Made by a program: the position numbers and the translations under genes. The notes under the pieces were generated by a model. It did no database searches and was not told where the DNA came from. It was given only the letters and a program-made list of their open reading frames with translations. Below are positions 48,621 to 61,700 of a stretch of DNA of 64,000 nucleotides, one piece after another. Position 1 is the first letter of the stretch. Each line of letters begins with the position of its first letter. Source of the stretch: Rhynochetos jubatus (Eukaryota > Chordata > Aves > Eurypygiformes > Rhynochetidae); NCBI GenBank assembly GCA_027574665.1, contig CM050656.1, positions 1,549,001-1,613,000 of the forward strand. Direction: 5' to 3'.

Positions 48621-51600
48621 TACGGGCTACAGTTGCTGGTCAGTGCTCTTTCATTTCCTTACATCGCGACGGGCTCCCTTTGGAAGAGCTAAAGCTTGTT
48701 TTGATGAGCTCTTGTTTGATTGAACGTGGGTAGTGGGATCCTTGGAATAATCAGATTTGCAGGCATTAATGTGCAGTGTCTTATCCCGGGACACAGAGGG
48801 GGTCACTGTGGAAAGGGTTGTAGCTGTGGGACGCCCTGCACCTGCCCTTTTCCTGGCAGCCATCCCCTGGGAGTTCCTGCTCCCCTGCCCTGGCCCGCCC
48901 TCCCGCAACGTGAGGACTCTGGAAAATAACCCCAGGTAGATCCACAGGAGCCCGCTGGTTTATTCCCTCCATCCCCAGGCTGTCATGGCTTAAGCCCTGT
49001 TAATGAAGGGGGTTGTGTTAGTGGGAATGAGTTTAGGTGACCTTCCCTTTTGGTTTGCTCGTCATCGTCACCCACATCCCTGAAACTTCTGTACCCTGTC
49101 TCGCCTTCTGCCTGGCGGGGCTCAGCGGCGCAGGGCTGGCACTGCCCCCCTGCACCTGCAGTTCAGGCTGGGTCCCTGGGCAGGCCAGGAATGTGAAACA
49201 TCCCACCTGAACCAGGACGCTGCCAGCGCCACGTCTGAGGTTGTGCTGCCAAAAAGCTCTTTATCTCCTCTTCCTCACGGAGGTGAGATGTCCCGTCTGG
49301 CAGACTTTCCTGCTCCGTCTGCCTTACCAGCGTGGCCAGGAGCGCTGCTTTGGTGTGGAGTGTATCGAAACCAACCACCTGCGCAGCCTGTTGCCACTCG
49401 TTGCCTGCCCGGGCCCTGGTGCTGGATGGTGCCGGCTCGGGATGCGGAGCTCCTGCCCCACCAGCTCCCGCAGCCCGGCTCTACTGACCAGCCTGGCCTG
49501 GGGGATGCACGGCTCAATGGTCCTGGGGGAATGCCGCAGCCACGCCGCTTCCACCACAGCCCTGTCCACCCTCTCCTCGGGGTTTGGACCAGCCAGGGCC
49601 TGTGTGTTGGATGGATTCCGGTCCGGAGCGCAGGAGGACACCAGGAGATTAGCTGGGCAAACCCTGTGTTGTCTGGCTGAGGGAGCAATGCTTGTGCTCA
49701 GGGTCTGCTGCCAGCTGCAGCAACGAGGGTTCCTGTTTCCAGTGCGGAACAGCAGCGGTGGCACACGGGTTCCTCCTGCTCCAAGCCAAAAGGAAAAATG
49801 AAAATCCAACAACCCACATGCGTGGGGACAGACCAGAGCTTCCACCCTGGCTCGTGGAGGGGGAGAGGAGCTTCGGTAATAAGCAGATGCCTAAGGTCGG
49901 TCTCCAGAGTCTGTGTACGGACAGTGCTGCGTGGCCAACGGCTGCCACCGAAACCGCTGTGTGCCGGGGCAGCACTCTGCCCGTGCGCGGCCAGGCTCCC
50001 GCGGGACTCGGCTCCTGCACCTCTTCCCCTGCAGCCGCTGCAGAGCCGCTGGTTCCTCCCACTGCCCGTCTGCCGAGGGACAGGAAAACCTCCCGGCACC
50101 GGCACAGGTGGGGAGCGCAGCAGGCAGGCGCTGCTCCCGGGGCAAGCCGTGCCGCGTCGCTTCAGAAGATACATCTAAAGAAATCCAGAATCTCACTGTG
50201 GTGTCTGTGCTCAGGGCAGAAAGGGGGGAAAACCCCTAAATCAACCCTGAGTTGCCCACCAAACCCAGTTACGTACCTTCCAGCCCAGGTGGAAAGGTGT
50301 ATCGCAGTGAAACTGCGTGACGTGGGTACCCCACGCTGCGAGCTGGCGGCTCCCTTCCATCTTGATCTCTGCCAAAACCGATGCGTGGCTGGATCCGGAG
50401 GTTGGCAATGAAACCTGGAGCCTCTCTCCTATAAATCTTTCCTTCCAGCCTTTCTCTGGGTGGCAGCAACCGCGTGTCCCCCTCGTGCGCTGTCTGGGGG
50501 GGGCTTAAGTCCAGCCCCAACCACGCTGGCACTCGCAGCGGAGAAGCATCAGGGCTGCGGGACCAAACCCTGCTGCTTCGCACTGCTGTTGTCAGACCTC
50601 TGCTCTGTCCCCTCATCTGCCACCTCTTCTGTTCGGGCGAATCGCTGCCGTGAAACCTCCTTTCCGCTCTTTTGCCAACATTTTAGCCAGCAATAGGGAT
50701 TTCAGTCCCCTAACCGCAGAGCAGAGGTTAACCCTGCTTCCCCGAGAGCGCTTGGTGCCGGGCTGTGAGACAAAGCAGCGCGGAGCTGGCTCACTCTGCC
50801 CTCGTTAACCTGCAGAGGAGGCTTGTCCTTGTTTTAGTGGGGAAAACGGTGTGTTCGGGACTCTAACGCAGGACTCCCGTTTCCATCCCGTGTGCCAGGG
50901 TTAGCACGGGCTCTCTGTGCCTTTTGCCAAACAGATGGGTCTGGAAGCGCGAGCCGTGGGGCCGGGAAAGGGCAGATGGAGTCAGCAAGGAACCTGCCCG
51001 ATTCACCTGGGGCGTCTCCCTTCTTCTGAGCCCTTGAACGACGAAGCTGAAATCTCCTTGGCAGCAGCTTCTGTAGGGACACGGGGCACGGCAACATTTG
51101 ATCTCCCAGTGCCCTCCTAAACGATGCACAGCGGTGAGACAGAATTTGCGTTGGCACCGCAGAGCTTCGCTCTGGTCTGGTTAGGAAGCCAAACCAGGAC
51201 GGCAGGTGACGCGTTTTGCGGGTTGTGTCAGCGCCCTAATAGCTGCTCAGCGGAATGTTCTAGAGCAGACTTGGGGTACGTACGAAGAAGGAGATATTTG
51301 TGAATGCTACCGCCTGGGGAGAGGAGAGGAGAGGCTGCTGCCCGTGGGCGGGCTGTGCTGAGCAGATGTGCGGGCAGGACCCGGGGCTGCAAACAGCCCA
51401 TCAGCCCTTGGTGTGTGCAGCATCGTCGCCCAGCGGCGCCGGCCCAGGGACGGTTGTGCCCGAGGTCGGGAGAGCCGTGTTTTCTGTGCCTGCGAGCCTG
51501 GCGCTTCTCTTGGCAGGGTGGTGGAGGGGAGGCTTCCCAGAAAGCTGGGCTTAGTGGGGAAAAACCATTTGGCTGCTCTAATTTGCCTTTTAAGTGTTGC

Positions 51601-52585
51601 GTGAACAAGTGACCCCATAGTTTATGGTTGGCCTCTTTCCAAAGAGGGTCAGTCCTGGGCTCCTGCTGGAACCGGGCGCTTCCCAGCCCAATTCTGCCTG
51701 TTAACTGCTCTCTTGCCCGTAACCGTGCCAACGGCTCGCTGGTGCACGCCGCTCTCTCCCCCTGCGACACGGACGCTGCCTGCGCTCTCGTGGCTTCCTC
51801 TCCACTGCGCCTACAAGCGGAGCCTGAGCTGTTCCTCGCCCTGCTGACACCCTTCCCCCACGACAACTTGTGCCTGCGTGGCCTCTGCCCGTTCGGCTCT
51901 CGGGATGTGGACCCTCGCGCGGGAGAGGAGGCGGCTGCAGGCAAACGAGTGCTCGTGGGGAAGCTGGGGCGGGTTTGTCTCTGGCGCTGCTGCTCTCGGC
52001 AGCTGCCCGAGTGCCAGCAAGGCTCTGAATTTACAGCAAATGGAGGAAAAGCGGCCAGTGGTGAAGGACACCGGTTCAGCTCTCAGTACAGGAGACCTGG
52101 TTCCACACGCCAAGGTTCAGTTGGTCACAGTGTTCTCAGGAAATTCACCTTTACCCCTGGGCTGTATTGCAGCGGATTCCTTCCACGTCAGCGACTGTGC
52201 AACAACAGCGGAACAGGGTCGGCCCGTACAGCGCTAAGTGGGCCACCTTTGCCAAGGACAGGGCGAGGGAGGCGTTTGCAGGGACTCGGCCCCTCTGTGC
52301 GGGCGGGTATTGGCATGAAAACTTACTCCTGCTCTTTGCTTCTCCTCGGGGTAAAGCTACGGGCTTCTCTCCCGGAGGAGCCCAATTAGATCCAGATGTC
52401 TCACTACTCGTGTGCGTTTGAATCTTTACCCCAGATTTACGTAATGCAGTATCTGATTTCTGCAGGCAGTTTCCACTGCACAGAAATGAGAATACATCAC
52501 AGGAGCTCACCGGCAAGAGCAAGCGCAGCTGTACACGGAGCAGAAATCAGCTCAACCATGGAACTGCTGCTCAGACTCGTAGAGT
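48621..52585. other. Intergenic, GC-rich, no recognisable gene
   Basis: Downstream of PGM1. Long open frames occur on both strands at once (for example 49692-50411 on + and 49649-50174 on -). That pattern reflects scarcity of AT-rich stop codons. No domain, splice series or known family is visible. Confidence 0.55.
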
Positions 52586-53405
52586 GGAATCACAGAACCG
52601 TTTGGGTTGGAAAAGCCCTTTAAGCCCACCCAGTCCAACCGTTACCCCAGCACGGCCCAGCCCACCACTGACCCATGGCCCTCAGCACCTTGTCCACACG
52701 GGTCTGAAACCCCTCCCGGGATGGTGACTCCCCCCCCCCGCCCCCAGGCAGCCCCTTCCAACACCTGACAGCCCTTTCCGGGAAGACATTGTCCCCAATA
52801 TCCCATCTAACCCTCCCCTGGCACAGCTTGAGGCCGTTTCCTCTTGTCCCATCACTTGTCCCTTGGGAGAAGAGACCGACCCCCCCCTTCTCCGCCCCCT
52901 CCTTTCAGGGAGCTGTAGGGAGCGATAAGGTCTCCCTGAGCCTCCTCCTCTCCAGGCTGAACCCCCCCAGCTCCCTCAGCCCCTCCTCACAGGAATTGTG
53001 CTCCAGACCCTTCCCCAGCCCCGTTCCCTTCTCCTCAGGGTCTATCCTGCAGTGAGGGGCCCAAACTGACCCCAGGATTCGAGATGTCACCTCACCAGTG
53101 CCCAGCACAGGGGGACGATCCCTGCCCTGGTCCTGCTGCCCACACTGTCCCTGATGCAGGCCAGGGTGCCGATGGCCTTCTTGGCCATCTGGGCGCACAG
53201 CGGCTCATGTTCAGCTGCTGCTGACCAACCCCCCAGGTCCTTTTCCATGGGCAGCTTTCCACCCCCATCCCCAAGCCTGGAGCATTGCAGGGGGCTGTTG
53301 TGGCCCAAGGGCAGGACCCGGCACTTGGCCTGGTTGACCCTTGCACGGTGGCCTCGGGCCACGGATCCAGCCTGTCCCGATCTTGTCCCGTTCTAGTGGG
53401 CCTTG
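52586..53405 (-). mobile_element. CR1 LINE fragment retaining the end of the reverse transcriptase
   Basis: Reads from 3' end (GAATCACAGAACCGTTTGGG at its left edge) back into ORF2 on the minus strand. The frame ending at about 53087 has NQAKCRVLPLGHNSPLQCSR, then LPMEKDLGG and KKAIGTLACIRDSVGSRTRA, which is the CR1 RT thumb/C-terminal region. Further on, the same strand shows RLRELGGFSLERRRLRETLS. The frame shifts along the copy and it is 5'-truncated, so it is dead. It belongs to a different CR1 subfamily from the short copies, with a 'GTTGGAAAAGCCC...AAGCCCACCCAGTCC' 3' end. Confidence 0.9.
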
Positions 53406-56400
53406 CAGAGCTGCCCTTGCCTGACGTCACGTTGGCGGGCAGCGTGGCCAGGGTGACTCCCAGCACACGGGTGATGGTTGTACCAGCTGGTGTCAGTGGG
53501 CACCTGCACCAAAGGCTGAACCCTTGTGCTAGCGGCAGAACAGCTCTGAAATCCCGTTCTGTAGGACGTGCCAGTGCTCCACGCGAGGAAGACGGACCGT
53601 TCCACTCTAGATGGCAGCATTGGTAAAGAGTCTCAGGGCAGTCTCCAGCGGACCCCGGGTCTTGCTACACCTCGCTTTGGCGGGATTTCATCTGGAATCT
53701 GGGTGTTCGTTCACCATTCAGAATCACGGCATCTCTGAAGCCAGCCGTGAGTGCACAGGCTGCCAAGCTGTCCCCTGCGCGTCGTCCCCCGGGTGCGAGT
53801 GTTGGCACAAAGCCTGGTACAGCGAAGGTCACTCTGGGACGGGCTAAAACCATTCAGGAAAACGCTGTGGAGTGCTGGCTTTTGTGGTGTATTTCCACCT
53901 GATAAATCCAAAGGCTAATCCCCAGACCTTCAGCATGTGGAATTTGGGCAAAGCTTCCAGTTGCCATTAAAACAAAATGTGTTCTTCAGCTTTGCTGTGA
54001 AGAGCACAGAGTTGTTTCCGTCACAGCCCTGACGGCTACGCCCAGGCTCTGGCGAGGAGAGTGGCTGCAAGTGAAATAAGCCAATTATCAAATCAAATAA
54101 ACCAATTAGCTTTCTCTTCCTCAATGTTTTCACGTGCTGTCCAGGCACGAGGACGGTGGCGGTGACAAACCAGCATTAACAGAGAGAACGGCCCTATTGC
54201 CCGTTATGGGAAATGGCCTCACGTGCCAGCGCAGAACCTGCTGCTCACAGCATCCCACCTGCCCTTTCGTGCTGTAAACTCACTTGCCTCTGTGGCCGAA
54301 CGCTGGGGTACACTCACATTGAGCTTGATTACAGGGAAACAACAATTACACTGAGTTTTAATTAGGATGAGGAATCCCAGAAAGGAGCAGCAGTGCAGCT
54401 CTGAAATTCATGGGAGCGCGCCGGGCTTGTGTAGCAGCGGGTGAGAGGAGCCAGTGCCGCAGCCCTTAGGATGGATTCCTACAGAAGCTGTTACAAAACA
54501 TCCATCCTCCCGTTTCCACTGGCCCGGGTTACAGCCTGCATCATCTTGGTGTGGCCCCAGTTTATTTACACGCACACCAGCCCAGCTCAGGGACCGGGCA
54601 CTGGCAGCGTCACGTCGCATCCCACCGTCTCCTGGACAAAGCGGCAGCGCTGGGCACTTCACCAGCAAACCCACAGCGAGGCAGAGGCTGGCGAAGATCC
54701 CGTGGCGCGTGTGGTTTGCCATAATTCTGACCTTTCTCTCCACGCCTAGAAGGAGCCGGGATGCACTAGGGGAGTTTGACTGTACCTAACGGCTGTATTT
54801 ATTGTCATGGCACTGCTTAGACAGACTCTGCACCGACTTCAGGTCAGTTCTGCTCCCTCGCCTCCTCTCTGGAGCCGTCTGGAAGGACTATTAAAAACCT
54901 CCCCCTCGAGGTGCCTGTTTCGGTGCCACACGGTGACTTTCAGACGTGCTGCGGCTCCCACCGTGGTGTACAGCTCCAGCGTCGGGGGGTCCTCGGGGTC
55001 ATTACTCCACTCTCAGATCCCAGCGCACCTCCCGGCATCCACAGCAGAAAGGAAGGTAAAAAAACACAGGTAAATTGTGGAGGTAACCAATGGGCAAAGA
55101 AAGTGCCGTGGCACAGGAGTGAGCACGGGAAGGTTTGATCATTCGACTCTGTGTTTATCCACCGCTCCTGGGAGACGGGGGCAGCGGGAGGGAAGCGGAG
55201 GAGTTGCGGAAGTTTGCAAGCAGAGCGCTTGTGTTGTTTCTGGCACGGAGTGACCAGCCCTGTCTGTCCCTCCGCAATGCCGTTAACCTCCCGTGGCGAG
55301 GCCGGGAGACCTCCAGAAATCACCCTTCCATGAAGGATGACTTAGGCAGTTGTCCTGGCAGCAGCAAGGCCATGAGCAAGGTGGGGCAGGATCCACGTGC
55401 AGAATAAACCTGGTCGATGTGGGTTCAGAGGCTGCAGAGCTGCCGTTGAAACGAGGAGCCCCTGGGGCTTTGCCTTCTCCTTCGGGGCCACTGCCTGCGC
55501 GGATCCTTACCGAGAGGCTTTCCCCAGCTTCAGCCTTGTTTCAGGCGCATCCATAAGCACTGTCCTGCTCAGGTCAGTGACGTTCCCTCCCTGAAGCGAG
55601 TGCACTGCTGCAGTCTGGGTTTGGCTGCAGGTTTGGCTTCTCTCCCCAGGACGAGGGGAAGGAGAGAGCAGGTTTGCTGTATTCTCTCCTCCTGACCGTG
55701 CAGAGCTGGGTGAAACAGGAGACACAACTACAACTCTACCCTGTCCCAGTGTAGCCCAAAGATAAAAGCGTTAAATACGCTGTAATTACAGTCAGCCTCA
55801 AAGCAGAAATGTTAGGGCAGTAATCAGATGCTCGGCTCTTAGTCTGTGGCACAAAATCAAAGAATGTGATTTTTAAGCAATGCTGGGCTTTAACTGGGCT
55901 CAGCAGCCGTTTAGAGGTGTTTCTCCCTGTGTAAGAAACTTGAACCATTTGGGAGTCTGACCACTTGGGTGACAAAATGTATATGTATTTTAATGATGGT
56001 CCTGTCTAGTTCCAGATGCCTACATCTTTGAATGTTCGAGATTTGGCTCGTGGCAGAGGTCTGGCTCGTGGCAGAGATTTGGCTCATAGCAGAGGTCTGG
56101 CTCATCCCATCTCCAATCGCTGTTGTTAACGTTGAGTCGCATTTCCGTGGCCCCTGACACTGCTGCATCCCTCCAGACTCAGGAGTTTGGTACGTGCACA
56201 CGTGAGAAGGGATGCCAGGACTCTGTAGCCCCAGAGCACCGTCAGCATCAGCCACACTTGGTCAGCTGCAGAAGGATCTGCTGGAAAGCTCTTCTCCCCT
56301 TTGGTTTACTCCTCTTATTTACTGCTTATTGTCCTAAGGGAAAAGCTGTGGTGTGACCTCAGCCTCTGCCCGCGCTGCCCTTGCTGGTGTGTGGGTGTGC

Positions 56401-56656
56401 GGGCACGGCAGCTCAGCACCGGCCACGCCAGCGGCTTTGGGCAAGGAGAGGGGACGGGGGGGCTCCCTGAGGCGGTGGGAAACTCAGTAAATCGGAGTCA
56501 CGACAGATGCTGGAAGGATGGCGGGGGACTTTTGAGGTGCAGGTTTATATATGAAGGACACAGAACTGCTGGGTATCGTTACTTGTGCCATTTCTATCTT
56601 AAAGTATATTCTGGGATTCTGATACTCAAATCACGACACAGAAAGGAACACGGCAG
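53406..56656. other. Intergenic, contains one small tandem repeat
   Basis: No gene or transposon recognised between the two CR1 copies. The tandem repeat at 56038-56109 is listed separately. Confidence 0.55.
56038..56109. repeat. 18-bp tandem repeat, four units
   Basis: Units alternate GAGATTTGGCTCGTGGCA and GAGGTCTGGCTCGTGGCA, then GAGATTTGGCTCATAGCA and a partial GAGGTCTGGCTCATCCCA. The alternation implies a 36-bp higher-order unit that was duplicated after the 18-bp one. Confidence 0.9.
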
Positions 56657-56975
56657 GATCACAGAATCACAGAACGGTTGGGGTTGGAAGGGACCTTAAA
56701 GATTATCCAGTTCCAACCCCCTGCCATGGGCAGGGACACCTTCCATAGCCCAGGTTGCTCCAAGCCTCATCCAGCCTGGCCTTGGACACTCCCAGGGATG
56801 GGGCATCCACAGCTTCTCTGGGCAACCTGTCCCAGTGCTCCCCACCCTCTCTGGGAAGAATTCCTTCCTGATGGCCCATCTCAATCTCCCTCTTTCCGTT
56901 TAAACCCATTACCCCTTGTCCTGTCACTCCCTGCCCTTGGAAAAAGCTCCCCCCCCCGGCTTTTGTTAGGCCCCC
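56657..56975 (-). mobile_element. CR1 LINE 3' fragment
   Basis: Begins ATCACAGAATCACAGAACGG and continues GTTGGAAGGGACCTTAAAGA, CCCTGCCATGGGCAGGGACA, and into the ORF2 end (CTCAATCTCCCTCTTTCCGT). A C run of nine at about 56950 lies in its 5' part. The 5' border is uncertain by some tens of bases. Confidence 0.93.
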
Positions 56976-58555
56976 AGGATCTGGCCAGAGCTGCCCTGGC
57001 GGAAGCAACGGGAACCTCCAGGCCATGAAAGCCGTGTTGGTGTTGCGGTGGCACACCCGGCTAGTCTCTAACTCGCTCTCTTTCTAGTGACGAGCTGCTG
57101 GATGTGAGCTGCTGACATTTCAGCCTTTTGTGCGTGCGTGCGCGATTAAAATCCATGTGAGATGAGAGTCACGGCGAGGACGGCCCTGCCCAGCCGGGCA
57201 CTTGCCCTGCAGAGCCGTGGTCTGACCCTTCTGGACAGCACCGGGGCCAGGGAGGGCCAGGACTCGCGCTGGGGCTGGCGGGCGCCGTGCAGAGCTGGGG
57301 CTGCTGCCCTCCGAAACTGGCCCCCAGTGAAGACGGACCGTGATCTGTGATGCTCCGATACTTGTTTGCTTCAGCAAATTGTGTCGATTTGAGGAAATCC
57401 AGGAGGTATTTGAAAGAAGCTCATCCTTCTGCTTCTGCACTGGCAGGATAAACCTCCTCGCTGTACGTTTAATTTTGATCGAGCAAAATGTTTAACGTAA
57501 ATTGAAGCTCTTTTATTTTTTATTTCATTGCGAAGCAAAATCGCAAGCCACACTGTGCTGCGTGTGCGGGGCTGGTCATTAGTACCCCGCCGGCAGTAGC
57601 AGGTGGGACAGCAGAGCTTCTGGCAACACGAAGCGTTTGCTGTTGATGACGTCTGTGGCAGCGCTGGCAGCGTAAGACCTTTACTTTTTCTGCTTTCACA
57701 CACACACACACAGAAGAGGTGGAACAGATCCGTGCAAATTAAACAGCAGCAAAACCTAAACTAGACAGTGGTGGTTTCGAATAGCAGGCTGTGCTGGTAA
57801 GCTCTGTCACAGAGGGACTCCCGAGTCAATTTTTCAGCAGCTATTGTATGTGCTACTTTGAACTGATGATTGTAAATGTCTTACAAAAAGCAGCTGAGCT
57901 GCGTTTTTCAGTTTTGTATACAGGCCTTGAAAACCCACGAGGTAGCTGGGTGCCCCGTGCATGTGCATGGAACTTGCTGTGCGGTGGAAGGAAGGTACAG
58001 AACACACCTCAGCGCGGGGATGGATAACATCCTGCTCGTTTTGTCTGCCGTTACCGAGTGAGCTGGTGCTGAACGGCGTAGCTGCTGGCTGTTTCAGAGG
58101 AACTGCTTTTTAGATCCAGGGAAGTACTGCAGATTCCTCTCGCTAGGCGCCAGTTCCTACATGATGATGCACACCGGTTTTGTAGCTCGGTGCTTCCATA
58201 CTGGATCTTGCTTTCACCTCAACCGTTAGTTACACGTATTTAGAACCAGATTAAATGTCCTGCAAAACCAAGTTTTCTTCATTTTGACCCCATTTTTTTC
58301 CCATTAATGAGGATTAGCATTATTTTAAGTTTATGTGGAAAGACCTTGAGTGACGCCAAAGAGAAGGCGCTGGGGCGCATGCCCAAACTGGAGAGGATGT
58401 ACCAGTGGCAGGAGGAGCTGACGCAGGGAGGCGTGGGCTATCTTACACGAGAATTTTCTTAACAGTAAGAGGTTTTGCTGAGTTACTTGATGCAGTGTGT
58501 GATGCAACACTCTGGAAAACATCTCTAACTTGTAGGCACTTAAAACTGTAGATTT
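56976..58555. other. Intergenic; (CA)n and an orphan codon-like patch
   Basis: Holds a short CA repeat at 57696-57712 and an open GC3-rich stretch at 58331-58462. No gene recognised. Confidence 0.55.
58331..58462 (+). other. Orphan codon-like open stretch (unidentified)
   Basis: 43 open codons and a TAA: LCGKTLSDAKEKALGRMPKL then ERMYQWQEELTQGGVGYLTR EFS. The middle, about 58352-58438, is strongly GC-rich at third positions (GCG CTG GGG CGC, CAG GAG GAG CTG), while the flanks are AT-rich. It resembles a coding exon or a piece of a retrocopied gene, but I do not recognise the protein and there is no convincing splice donor. Confidence 0.35.
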
Positions 58556-58797
58556 TCAGTTTGGGCTGGAAGGGACCTTAAAGCCCACCCAGTCCCACCC
58601 CCTGCCACGGGCAGGGACACCCTCCACTAGCCCAGGTTGCTCCCAGCCTCATCCAGCCTGGCCTTGGACACTCCCAGGGATGGGGCACCCACAGCTTCTC
58701 TGGGCAACCTGTCCCAGTGCCCCCACCCTCTGCGGGCAGAATTCCTTCCCGATGTCCAATCTCAATCTATTTAAACCCGTTACCCCTTATCCTATCA
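58556..58797 (-). mobile_element. CR1 LINE 3' fragment
   Basis: GTTTGGGCTGGAAGGGACCT, then CCACGGGCAGGGACACCCTC and CCAATCTCAATCTATTTAAA CCCG in order, ending at TTACCCCTTATCCTATCA. Lacks the outermost 3' octamers. Antisense relative to the genes in the window. Confidence 0.92.
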
Positions 58798-61700
58798 ATA
58801 CAAATATGGAAATAGAAACTAACATAAATGTAAAGAATGTTTAAATCAGCATCGTTTAGCACAAATGATACGCTAGAAACATTAAAAAATGCCAAGTGTT
58901 CAGTTACATCCCAGGGTCCCCTTGCTTTTATTCCACCTCCAACGAGATACACGAGTCCTGCAGTAGCCTGAGAGGTAAAGGTTAAATTGTGGGCCTGTAC
59001 TGAGCACTTTAAAAGCCCAAGAAGCTGTCAAGCTCTGTCGTCCCTTTACCTGAAAGGCTTGTCCGCGCGTGTTGCTGTGATCGGTGGGAGATCTGCACTG
59101 GCAGCCCGGAGGAGACGAGCAGACGTGGCCTGAGCTGAAAGGAGAGAGAAGGAGAGAACTAAGAGTGTGTCTAGAAAACCAGTACAACTAGTGTTTGTTC
59201 CCTCGGCACTGCCATTCCACTCCAGAACAGAGGCCAACTGTGAACAGAGGCAAAGCCAACTTCGGCTTTTGCAGCCTGACAAACGGTCATGTAAGTCACC
59301 AAATAACCCAGGACCTCAGGATTCAACTTCTCCAATTGTTTTCACATGATGCAACTTTAAATCTCTCTTTTGAACAGTATTGAATTTCCTTTCATTCCCA
59401 TAAACTTCAGAAAAAGTTGACTGCTCTCACATTTCAGACTGTGACCCAGCTAACTTGCACTTTTCCCCTCTGCTAGTCTGGAGAGCAGAATAATGAAATT
59501 CAGACAACAGTGACCAAATGTTGCTCCGTAGAACTTCCCTTTTACAAAACAGATGAATACTCCTGGGCTCCGAATCACTGCAGGGAAGAAAACTTTCAAA
59601 CCTTATGGAAATAAAATAGTAAGCCTGTGTGGTGACTTCATCTCCTTTATCAGATCAGAGACGTTTCCACTGGAATTGAAGTGGATTTAAAAAAAACCCC
59701 TCGAAATCGAGCAAAAGCATTAAAAAATCCCACTGAAGCCGTTATTGAAGTACTGCCTTGTTTAAAAAACCCACACCCGTGTGTGTGAAAGCTGAATTTC
59801 GCAGAGCTACAGGGGGAAAACCCCCTCCATCATCCCCATGATTTACATAATTCTTGTTGCTGTTGTAAGAGCCAGGAAAATGAATATTTTAGCTTTTGAG
59901 GGGGTGATTGAAAAGACGATAAGCAAATGTATAGTGTGCTCTGGCCTGGACAAAGGGCTGTAGAAAATGACCCCAGACACGCTGCGTGGAGGTTCAGTTG
60001 CTGCAAGGTCTGGAATTTCTCCCTCGAGGTGCTGAGCACTCGCGGATCTCCCAGAAAGTGGGACAAGTCAGTCCACCCAGCATCCTGCCAGATGAGGCCC
60101 CGTGTTTATCTAACGAGAAATACCCACTGCGCTGCAGAGCTGCTGCCGGTGTGAGTGGGACTGCGCTCACTCAAGCCCACTGCAAATTTAGCCACTGGAG
60201 GCAGAATAAAAGGAGCCAAAATATATAAATCCAGCAGACGAGGTTTATGGGGGAACTAAACCAAACATTCAGCATCAAGATTTAGTGCGGCCAAACTGTT
60301 GTAACTAAAGGGGGTACCTTACGTCCTCCTGTGTCCTAGGGGCATAGTCCCCATTTTAGTGGCGTGCTAAACTCACGCTGCTATCAATAAAAGTTTTACG
60401 TGCCAAGTGAGTGGAAAATACAAGATGTTAGATAAAGTCTATAAACCGGATACCTAAAACCTGCGATCGCGGTTTTGCCAACCCCCCGCTAACTTCCATG
60501 CAAATTCCACACGTGGATCTCCAGTTTGTCTTAATTGAAAGTCTTACAGGCGAATTGAAATGCTGTTGGAATAAAAACCAGCTTAAGATGCCAAATCCCT
60601 AACAAAACCCCTGTGTAGACTTACAAGTAAATAAATCCTAAAGGCCTTCTTATGCACCTGTGAAACCACGAAGGCTGCAATCTATTTCTCTCCTGCAAAA
60701 ATTGTGACATTCTTCTTCCTCTCTCGACTGACGTGTTTTCCCGCTTTTCATGCCTGGCAACCAAGATGAGGTTGTGTAGGAAGGTGGTGAAACCTCCCGT
60801 GTTCATACTGATGACTGCCGTGGCCCTTCCCGGCAGGACCACTTGCTGCACGTTGGTCTGGGGCTACCTGCAAGCGGTGAGAAGTCGTGGATTCAGACTG
60901 TTTTCCAAACTATTGCCTTAATGACCTCCTCCCTGAATCGGATTTTTGAGGATTGGGTTAATTGATTCCTTTTAGAAAAGGCAGACGGCTGTGCAAGAGG
61001 AGCCGTGGCCCCTTTGAAGTGAAGGAGGAGTTTCACCTGAACTTACCTGAGGTATTTTGCAAAAGTACAGCCTGGTTGTGCCCGAGCTGAGCTGTAAATC
61101 CGCTGTCTTCTCTTCAAGACTCACTTCTGGGGCTAATGATCAAGGCAGGGGTAAAACAACGGCAGCTCTTCCCTCCCAAAGGATAACTACGAAGCTCAGC
61201 AGCTGAAATGTAAATACCCAGCCTGTGTGACTGCTGGGAAGCATCGCTGTTACGTGCTTCTCCTGTACCATGTCTGGTTGGTAAATGAACGATCTGGAAG
61301 TGCCCAGCTCAGTGGGTATTAAATGTAACGGAATGCTGGGGTGCCGACACACAGTTACAAAAATGAAGTATTAACAACAACGAAAATAATGCTCAGTGAG
61401 CATGGCGATATTTGCATATGTTATTAAGGAGTTGCTGGTGTTTGTGTCCCATTCTATCCCCCTCCTTTTTCCAGAAGGGTCACATTACATGTTATGGAGG
61501 TACGTAATTCAGGGATATAAAGAACAGAGTCCTTCTGCCATGTATATAAAATTCCAGTGTAATACACGTATGAGAGGGAGAGAATTGTGGTCTGTTTCAA
61601 GGCTTTTATCTTTTCCACAGCCTCCTGCCAATTTTCAAAGTACTCCCGGATCACAGGCTGAACTAGCTTATCTGAACAAGATTGTACTGACCCTCCTGAT

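Noticed and set aside
49275-50411. Cluster of 137-239-codon open frames on both strands
   Set aside because: Same reason: high GC reduces stop codons in all frames, and no frame shows homology that I recognise.
51228-52389. Two opposite open frames of 238 and 253 codons
   Set aside because: They overlap on opposite strands in GC-rich DNA and show no domain or familiar protein.
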